This document shows positions 57,570-64,000 of a DNA stretch of 64,000 nucleotides, in pieces. The DNA is from Macrotrachela quadricornifera (lineage: Eukaryota; Rotifera; Eurotatoria; Philodinida; Philodinidae), in NCBI GenBank assembly GCA_022393335.1, contig JAJEKB010021035.1, positions 721,813 through 785,812 on the forward strand, given 5' to 3'. The position numbers and the translations under genes are program-made. Below the pieces are notes generated by a model that ran no database searches, was not told the DNA's origin, and worked only from the letters and a program-made list of their open reading frames with translations. How positions within the stretch are numbered: the first letter of the stretch is position 1; every line of letters begins with the position of its first letter.

Positions 57570-59190
57570 TGATCTCGAAAACTTATTCTTATTACCTTTC
57601 TTGAAGTTACTGATTCTTTAATAAAATTAACATACGCAGTACATGGAACGAGTCTTTGAACTCATTATGTAATTTGAATAAGCAATAAAGAATGTGAGCA
57701 CATAGTAAATTTTGATAAGTTTAATTTAATATCTAGAGTCAACAATTCATAGAATGCTCTGTGTTATTGATTAGTATTGTTTTACAAGATAAAGATGCAA
57801 GCTAGTTTTGAATTGTTTTCTCAAAACGAAGCACAATCAAAACATACATCAAATTCCATGAATTCTGAACTTTAGAGATCTATGAAATCATGTTGTCTAC
57901 CTTTGGCTTCGATACAAACTCTGACAAAATTTGAAACTTTTAAACACTGCTATCTATAGATTAAACATATTCATCAGCGAAGAACTTGTTTAATGTCATA
58001 AAATAGACACTTCTTGTATTAAAAAAACCAATTGCTTCTTGAAAGAAAAAGTAAGTTTATGGGTCTTTTTATTGTTAAATTTGCCTTTGTTTCAAAATAG
58101 CTATCTTTCTGAAATGTATAAAAGAAAGAACTACACCTTTTACTCTTAAAATTGTGTTTTTTCACTGATTTTACCCACCTCATATATTTCTTCTTCAAAA
58201 TAACTAAGTGTTCTATCAACATAAGTTTTCTTCTGACAGGTGTAATTAAACTAAATATTGCGAGTTGGATATGTCAAAAAGCATAAATTGCTTAACTTTT
58301 AACTTTTGAGAAATGATTAAAATCAGTCCTTCTGTGTTTAACGAAATACATAATAGTGTTTTGAGAGCTATTTTGAAATTAAATGAATATATAGACCACG
58401 TATATTTGTCAGCTAAATCAATGATTAAAAAAATTAACTAAATGATGAACGAATAATAACAAGGCAAGTTAGATGTAGAGCGAGTTAGTGACAATTTACT
58501 ATTATCAGAGAGAGTTCGTATTTTAGTCTCAAAACGATCATGTTGACCCAGCTTCTCTAATTAATATTATCATATTCGTAATTTATGTTTATTATCTTTT
58601 TATTGCCTCAATCAGTAATGGGCATGCCCAGGTGACGAGAGAACATATATAGATGTTTAAGTCCTTTAGATCTCATCTTTTGGCGATAGATAGACTTCAA
58701 TGAGGTATGAAAAACCTCAAGATGTATACGAAAAGAGACTAATAAAAAATGGTCGTTTTTGGAGAACAGTAGAGCATTCAGATGGAAATTCTTTAAAGTT
58801 TCATGTACTGCTCGTATAACCTGTTCTGAGTTAAGAGTTAGATCATATCTTATCAATACCACTTCTACTCTAGTTCATTAGTCCGTAGAACTCTCAAAAT
58901 TCTTCACTTCATATACGATATCGTTATACACCAGAAAAAAATGGTCGATGGAAGGGAATGGTGACACACTATCCTTTGTCTTATTTTTCGTTTTCTTTGT
59001 CAACATAGAATTAGGTCTTGTTGATAAATACTGCATGCTCATATTCTTTATTTCACGCTTCTCTAGTTGCTCCCCTCCTGTTCTCTCTTTTATGTCTAAT
59101 TTGTGCCACGAGGTCGTTTTTCTCTTCATTTAATTATATACAATATACAAGTGATATACAAGCAAGCAGCTGCTATAAGTTTTTCTTGTG
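57570..59190. other. intergenic stretch
   Basis: The 84-codon minus-strand frame 58862-58608 has no recognised domain and no splice context. Overlapping frames on both strands at 58878-59133 are mutually exclusive and unsupported. Nothing else is seen. Confidence 0.3.
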
Positions 59191-59201
59191 TCTATTTCGA
59201 A

Positions 59202-60700
59202 ATGATCAATCCAGCATCGAACTTATTGTCTTCAATCGTGTCGAACATCTCGACCGTCACCACTATTGTCACAAACTGCCACTGTGAGTTAGCTGAGCTG
59301 TTGTACAATGTGCTGGAATCGATTACCAACATTCACTCGCACGCCATCGAAGTCGAAACAACCCTCGATCATGAGTTAGGCGATGATGAATTGATCAATG
59401 ATGCCGAGTATGAAGATACAGCTGAAGAAACATCGGATACCGACTGAAATGATAAGGATGAAGATGAGAAGAGGACATTGTGCAAAGGATTTTTACTTGA
59501 TTACATGATCAAGGCAGTCAACTTGTATGACGAGATCGATTCACAAGCTGGAAAATGAAAGAGACTGAAAAATCGCTTCCGACGTATCCTGCACCAAGTC
59601 TATCTCGCTTGGTTTCGCCATTATCTTGAGAAACATGGAACGAAGAAACAGAAGCTCGACAAAGTTGATGATCATGTATTTGATATGTTCGAACGGGCTC
59701 GGGAGAATATTCTGTCAGTGCACTAACATTGATCTACGTTGATAGACTCTTAAAAAGGCTATGAATGAGTTTTTATACAACTTTGCCACTTCAAGTTACT
59801 GATTTTACTATTTAAAAACCAAGCACAATATCATCTCGCGCAATGTGACGAAGGTGAGAGATTTGTGATCAATTTTTATCAATCTATGAGACGAAACCCC
59901 CTCTTCTAAAACTAGATGTAAATACAAAAACCAGAATTTTACGAGTCCTAGATTTTATGGTTTTCGAGAACGGTTGGTTGCTCCAAAACTATTTTGGATC
60001 AAACTTACTGCAGTTATTTGCTTTGTGTAGATTGTAACGAAGCGCCAAGCAGAACATCAGGAGGCGATCAGAATTTCAGCCGAACAGTTCATGGGTGGTG
60101 TTTGTAAACTTTTGCCACAATATGAGCGCCACGAAGTTCTTAACACAGATCAAAGTGGTATGCATTTCGAATTGCATTCTACTTGAACATTAAGCCACAA
60201 AGGAGGGAGAGAGTGACAATTTGATCCGTCCGCTCTATAAATGCTACTATCCACAGTGACACAGTTCAGCCAACAATCGCACTCAACGGTCGTTCCCTCT
60301 CCCATTACTTGGAGAATGTAAAAAGTTCCCACTTATCTCGGATTGTTGAGGAGGACAGATACATGAAAAGGGATTATATGATCATATTCCTCAGTGCACA
60401 AAGCTTGAAATACCAAAGAAAACGACCGATCAAATTCAGCCATTAGATGCCTTGTGCATCAGCCAGATGAAAGTGATCTCTCGTTGGTTATATGATAGCG
60501 TGCTGCTCGATGAACTTGACATCAACGTTAGCGAACGTAATAATATCATTCGTCTGATGGCTGTCACTTATAATCAACTCTCTTCCGTAGTGTTTTATCG
60601 AATGATTCAATACGATTGGTACACTAGTGGCTGCATAGACAATCATGTAGGATCCTTTAAAACTGTGGTCGAAGTATGTTTTTCCTATAGCGCGACAATG
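59202..60700 (+). pseudogene. pogo/Jerky-like DDE transposase, decayed
   Basis: The plus strand carries, in order, an acidic N-terminal region (open to TGA at 59445), DYMIKAVNLYDEIDSQ, a stop, then RLKNRFRRILHQVYLAWFRH (about 59565-59625) and VFDMFERARENILSVH (about 59678-59726). After frame breaks come KRQAEHQEAIRISAEQF (about 60045-60090) and NTDQSGMHFELHST (about 60139-60180), where NTDQSG holds the first catalytic Asp. The end of the catalytic domain follows (TTDQIQPLDALCISQMK, 60430-60470; LLDELDINVSERNNIIRL, MIQYDWYTSG). The stretch between about 60320 and 60390, which should hold the second Asp, is deleted. Several stops and shifts make it inactive. The order of motifs fits DDE_1 transposases of the Tigger/pogo/Jerky group. 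Confidence 0.75.
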
Positions 60701-60789
60701 TGGCGCCACAGCCTTCTTTTATCTACTGCAACTGGCGTGATAAACCTCTATGTTTCAATTACCTTTTTCTGAACGATCATTTTCATGGA

Positions 60790-61135
60790 TTAATCCTAGT
60801 GAAGACTTCTCTGTTGTATAATGATATCAGATATAAAGTGAAGAATTCTGAGAGTCCTACAGACTGATGAACAACGAGTAGAAGGAATACCAGGGTTGCC
60901 ACATCGAAATTTTAGTAATCAGAATTCTATTGCTGGAATTCGGAAAAATTATGACAAAATATTTGGTAAATTCGGAAAGTCATTTTTAAGCTTTTTGACG
61001 CTTAAGCGAATTTTTTCTGACAGAAAAGTCTTCTACATTTGGTTATTCTTTCTGTAGATAAATTTCATCAATGTCAAAATAAATGTATTAATTATAACAC
61101 CATTAGGAAACATCATTTTCAAGAAGAGACTGTTA
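60790..61135. other. spacer between transposase relic and foldback element
   Basis: No recognised feature. It may include the 3' end of the transposon, but no terminal repeat was found. Confidence 0.35.
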
Positions 61136-61141
61136 ATACTT

Positions 61142-61864
61142 AGGCCATACCAAAAGTAGTGACAGCGACACTTTTTTTGCTTACAGAAAGCTCGAGACTA
61201 TTTTCTTCTTTTATAAAAAGATAGAGCGTCTTTTACTCTATTTTTCTATGCTATTTGATCACTACTTATCTAATATCATAATAATGGAATTTTGATAAAA
61301 ACTATTTTTTTTGACACCTAGTTAGTTGTTTCAGATCATAGCGTGTGGAGTATTTTGTATCCCATTTTATGATTTTGTCGTTAATCAACAAACTATTTTA
61401 AAAGACTAAAATATACTAGAAGATGCAGCGTGAAAAGCTCTAGTTTTTCAAAATGAGTAAAACTTTGAGTGACTATATTTCGACGTTACGAAAACAGGGT
61501 CTTTTTCTTTGCTAAAAACTGTATTCGTTATTGCCTATGTCACCTTTTTATAGGTGTTCTTTGTAAGTTGTAGAGCTTTTCGCGCTGCATCTTTCAGTAT
61601 ATTTTGTTTTCTTTTAATAAAAAGTATTAAACGATGTTAAATGGAATACAAAATGCTCCACAGGTTATGATCTGAAACAACTAACTAAGTGTCAACAAAA
61701 ATAGTTTTTATCAAAATTCCATTATTATGATATTAGATAAGTAGTGATCGAATAGCATAGAAAGATAGAGCTTTTTTTCTCTATCAGACTATATGGAAAG
61801 CAAATTACTTAAAGCTTATCATAAGGTATTAAGGTATCACTCTACGAACTTTTGGTCAACCCTA
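61142..61864. mobile_element. second full copy of the 42893-43537 foldback family
   Basis: It begins GGCCATACCAAAAGTAGTGA and ends, more diverged, CTTTTGGTCAACC. The arms share with the first copy the stretches CTCTATTTTTCTATGC, GATCACTA, AGATGCAGCGTGAAA and GCTGCATCTT. The centre (about 61445-61560) is longer and unrelated, so the loops differ between copies. Confidence 0.75.
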
Positions 61865-61869
61865 AGTAC

Positions 61870-62980
61870 TTGAAATCAATTACAAGAGAAGTATTTCAAA
61901 TATGCATTATTTTTCTGCTGCGATAGTGTAGTCGAAGCGAAAAACAAACGAGTCACATGACAGATTTGTAAACAATGGCAATCATAGTTTTTTATTTTTT
62001 GTGATCGTATCACTTATTTTGTGTATTGGAGTGACGTCAGTAGCCGAAATTTTCAGTCGGTAAGTTATTTCTTTTCATCGTCCGTCAAATTTATGATGGT
62101 CGTAAATATTGTTATTGACAATTGTATATTAATGTGTTTTTATTATAGCAGAATGTAGCCCCAAACACCTAGAGCACCTACATTCTTCTTGTTTATTTCA
62201 TCGCCATTCTCTCACCGATTTCCTAGATTCATTGCTGATGTGTATAGAATGGAGTTTAGGATTTAGACCTAGATGTTATGCACCCTTCAAAAATATATAA
62301 CACTTCACAAAAAGTCTTTTATTAAAATAGAACTTGAGAACCTTGGTTACCGTTTACTCACCTTTAAATAAAAAAATTAATCATTCCGATTGATTTCCTA
62401 GCTTCGAAAACTCTCGATTGAAATACGTTCTATAATTCCTGTTTGTTGAACTTTGGTCTGAAATCTAATTGATTGAACAGATAAGCATACTGGCATTGCT
62501 CGCCATCTTTTATAAAAGAGTGTGTAACTCTTTCTTCATCAGTTGTTAAATGTTCTTCTCCCTCGATAATTTAGGCGTAAAAGAGAATACGAAAGGAAAT
62601 GCTTAGGTCGATGTACATGATCAATACAAAAAGAATAGTAAATGACATGTCTCGACAGAAATTTTTTCAATCTACGGCGATTGCTTTCGATCGAATATTT
62701 AATTCATGCTTTAAGTTTATCAATCGAATCCTCTTGTCTACTCCAATAATACATAATATTAAAAAGCTCGAGTCTGATGATAAGTGAGAGTTTTCGAAGA
62801 ATGTTTCTGTACGAAGTGATTTAATGATGTGACAACAATAACATCGAAAACAATATCCTTAGAAAAACATTAATTTCTTATTTGAGTAAGACTTCAACTA
62901 ATTTTGCTTACCATTCGTTAAACATGAGTCCTTAGCAACATACCAATCATGGGTGATATGCTGTACCATATTGATCAGTA
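61870..62980. other. intergenic stretch with one possible secreted-peptide remnant
   Basis: At 61975-62060 an ATG followed by a hydrophobic run (IVSLILCIGVTSVA in a shifted frame) ends at a good donor (GGTAAGT at 62058). A good acceptor follows (TTATTATAG, 62149). The next stretch (62149-62301) is open in one frame with four cysteines and a stop. The two parts do not join in frame and the ATG frame stops after nine codons, so no gene is called. Further on, nothing is recognised. Confidence 0.3.
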
Positions 62981-62987
62981 ATTTCGA

Positions 62988-63161
62988 TTAATGTAAAAAT
63001 CTAATGATACTCTGTTGTGTATCTATAATTTTATGAAGTTCCCGTGTATTTAAATCATCAAGGTTAGTTAAAACTTTGTGCAAGGACATATTTGATAGTT
63101 TTACAAGTAATTTATCCAATATTCTCTCAATTCTGTAGCAAATTGTTAAACATTGTTTCAT
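62988..63161 (-). CDS. possible small ORF, family unknown
   Basis: The minus strand from ATG 63161 encodes 57 residues (MKQCLTICYRIERILDKLLV start, LDDLNTRELHKIID in the middle) to TAA at 62988-62990. The frame stays open for about 27 more codons (KLLINMVQHITHDWYVAKD). Helix-like amphipathic composition and the long frame across the stop suggest a former exon of a larger protein. No domain is recognised and there is no obvious splice site. Low confidence. Confidence 0.25.
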   Translation of the reverse strand: MKQCLTICYRIERILDKLLVKLSNMSLHKVLTNLDDLNTRELHKIIDTQQSIIRFLH

Positions 63162-63506
63162 ATCTTGTCATTGTTCTTTCTTTTAATCGTAAGATCAGGT
63201 CAAGTAATTAAGAAACTATTCTATTAAAATAATTCTCTTTTATTACAGTGCATGCTGCTGTCATCTATACTAGGCATCTATTTTTTTCCTTTTTCTCTTT
63301 CTTTCGTGCATTATTCTTTTTCTATGAATCATACACATCGATCAATAGATTTTCTTTCCCATTCTTTTATATGTTTAAAATTGAGCTGATACACATTTTA
63401 CTGCGCTACACTCTCACTCATTCTCCTTACCATCACTCACGTGAATAGTATAACCTTCAATAAATTTGTCTTCTTTTATCTTTCAGTGTTATTGGACAAA
63501 ATAAAA

Positions 63507-64000
63507 ATGACAGATATTCCATCACCGACGCAAAGTGTATTTTACGAGGCTTGTTGCAATAATGATTTGATAACAGCACAAAAAAACTTTACACCTTCTC
63601 AAGTAAATAGAATTGATGCCGATGGAAACACAATACTTCATATAGCCTCTTCTCGTGGCTGCACGGATATTGTTCGATTTTTATTACGTTATCGTGCTCC
63701 TCGAACAATTCGGAATAATGCTGGCCTCACAGCTGAACAATTAGCGATGCATGAAGAAATTAAAAAGCTTTTCAATGCGAATTTTAGATCGACATCAGAT
63801 CCTAATTATTTTGTAGCGAAAGAATCTGAACTTGATTGGGTTGATACTTACGAAAACGCGTATAGAATCTCACATGAAAATCTTGAACATATGAAACGAT
63901 GGCTCCTGAAAGTTCCATTACAAAAACTACTCGATGAGATACATAATGATTATGTAAACAATTTAAAAAAACTTAATGAAGGACAACGAAAAGTAATTAA
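63507..64000 (+). CDS. ankyrin-repeat protein, N-terminal part, continues past the window
   Basis: ATG 63507 opens a frame that is uninterrupted to the last base (164 codons and two bases). A pyrimidine-rich stretch ending in CAG at 63486 suggests a 5' UTR intron just before it. Residues about 8-70 contain FYEACCNNDLITAQK and DGNTILHIASSRGCTDIVRFLLRY, one clear ankyrin repeat with a partial one on either side (NNAGLTAEQLA after it). Ankyrin repeats mediate protein binding. From residue about 108 a different helical region starts (LDWVDTYENAYRISHENLEHMKRWLL), which is not an ankyrin sequence and may lead into another domain beyond the window. Substrate, partner and location are unknown. No signal peptide. 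Confidence 0.8.
   Translation, partial: MTDIPSPTQSVFYEACCNNDLITAQKNFTPSQVNRIDADGNTILHIASSRGCTDIVRFLLRYRAPRTIRNNAGLTAEQLAMHEEIKKLFNANFRSTSDPNYFVAKESELDWVDTYENAYRISHENLEHMKRWLLKVPLQKLLDEIHNDYVNNLKKLNEGQRKVI

Noticed and set aside
58608..58862. Minus-strand ORF of 84 codons
   Set aside because: Composition is not unreasonable, but there is no recognised motif, no promoter signal and no splice site, so a chance frame is as likely.
61975..62301. Possible two-exon secreted cysteine peptide
   Set aside because: The hydrophobic leader is out of frame with its ATG by one base in a T run, and the donor and acceptor phases do not join the cysteine-containing second part.

Overview
The window looks like nuclear DNA of an invertebrate animal, most plausibly a bdelloid rotifer (Adineta/Rotaria type). 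This is an inference. It rests on AT-rich sequence, very short GT-AG introns (50 to 66 bases), compact intron-poor genes, many decayed fragments of piggyBac, Tc1 and pogo-like DNA transposons, many foldback elements, and genes of families that are expanded in bdelloids (small rhodopsin-like receptors, NHL-repeat proteins, bacterial-type acyltransferase with an SGNH domain, ADP-ribosylglycohydrolase). There is no rRNA, recognisable tRNA, CRISPR array or bacterial operon. A run of 400 N at 24192-24591 is an assembly gap.

Layout. 1-800: decayed piggyBac transposase. 2498-3342: two-exon gene for a protein whose C-terminal half matches the His-Me finger nuclease signature of I-PpoI, followed by six 42-base tandem repeats. 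4197-6655: dead xanthine dehydrogenase gene (minus). 8381-8638: small cysteine-tailed protein (minus). 10095-10600: Tc1 relic. 10979-12010: multi-pass membrane protein (minus). 12091-18340: repeats, including a 1.6 kb inverted-repeat element, a seven-unit array whose 26-base cores are bordered by splice-like signals, a 34-base minisatellite and a 511-base foldback element. 18780-22860: almost featureless.

22860-30030: a piggyBac-type MITE with TTAA ends inserted in an older repeat, the gap inside an inverted repeat, and one intact rhodopsin-like receptor gene (27372-28346, minus) between two broken copies. 30300-33951: short tandem repeats, then a 2.6 kb element with long inverted ends and two further inverted-repeat elements nested inside it. 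Its right end abuts a 5'-truncated NHL-repeat gene (33952-34595). 36467-38110: three foldback pieces and the C-terminal end of another piggyBac transposase. 38200-42500: no gene recognised.

43732-45739: intact two-exon acyltransferase-3/SGNH gene. 46601-47530: secreted von Willebrand A-domain protein with an in-frame stop that may have cut off its tail. 50322-51668: ADP-ribosylglycohydrolase (minus). 52501-52640: nucleoredoxin-like fragment. 56992-57438: three-exon Ly6/three-finger GPI-type protein. 59202-60700: broken pogo/Jerky-like transposase. 61142-61864: second copy of the foldback family seen at 42893-43537. From 63507 to the window end: start of an ankyrin-repeat protein.

The genes do not form a pathway. 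The live genes are isolated, on both strands, and separated by kilobases of decayed transposable elements. The strongest unexplained signals are the I-PpoI-like nuclease gene, the splice-signal-bordered 26-base array at 14327-14774, and the nested foldback elements.
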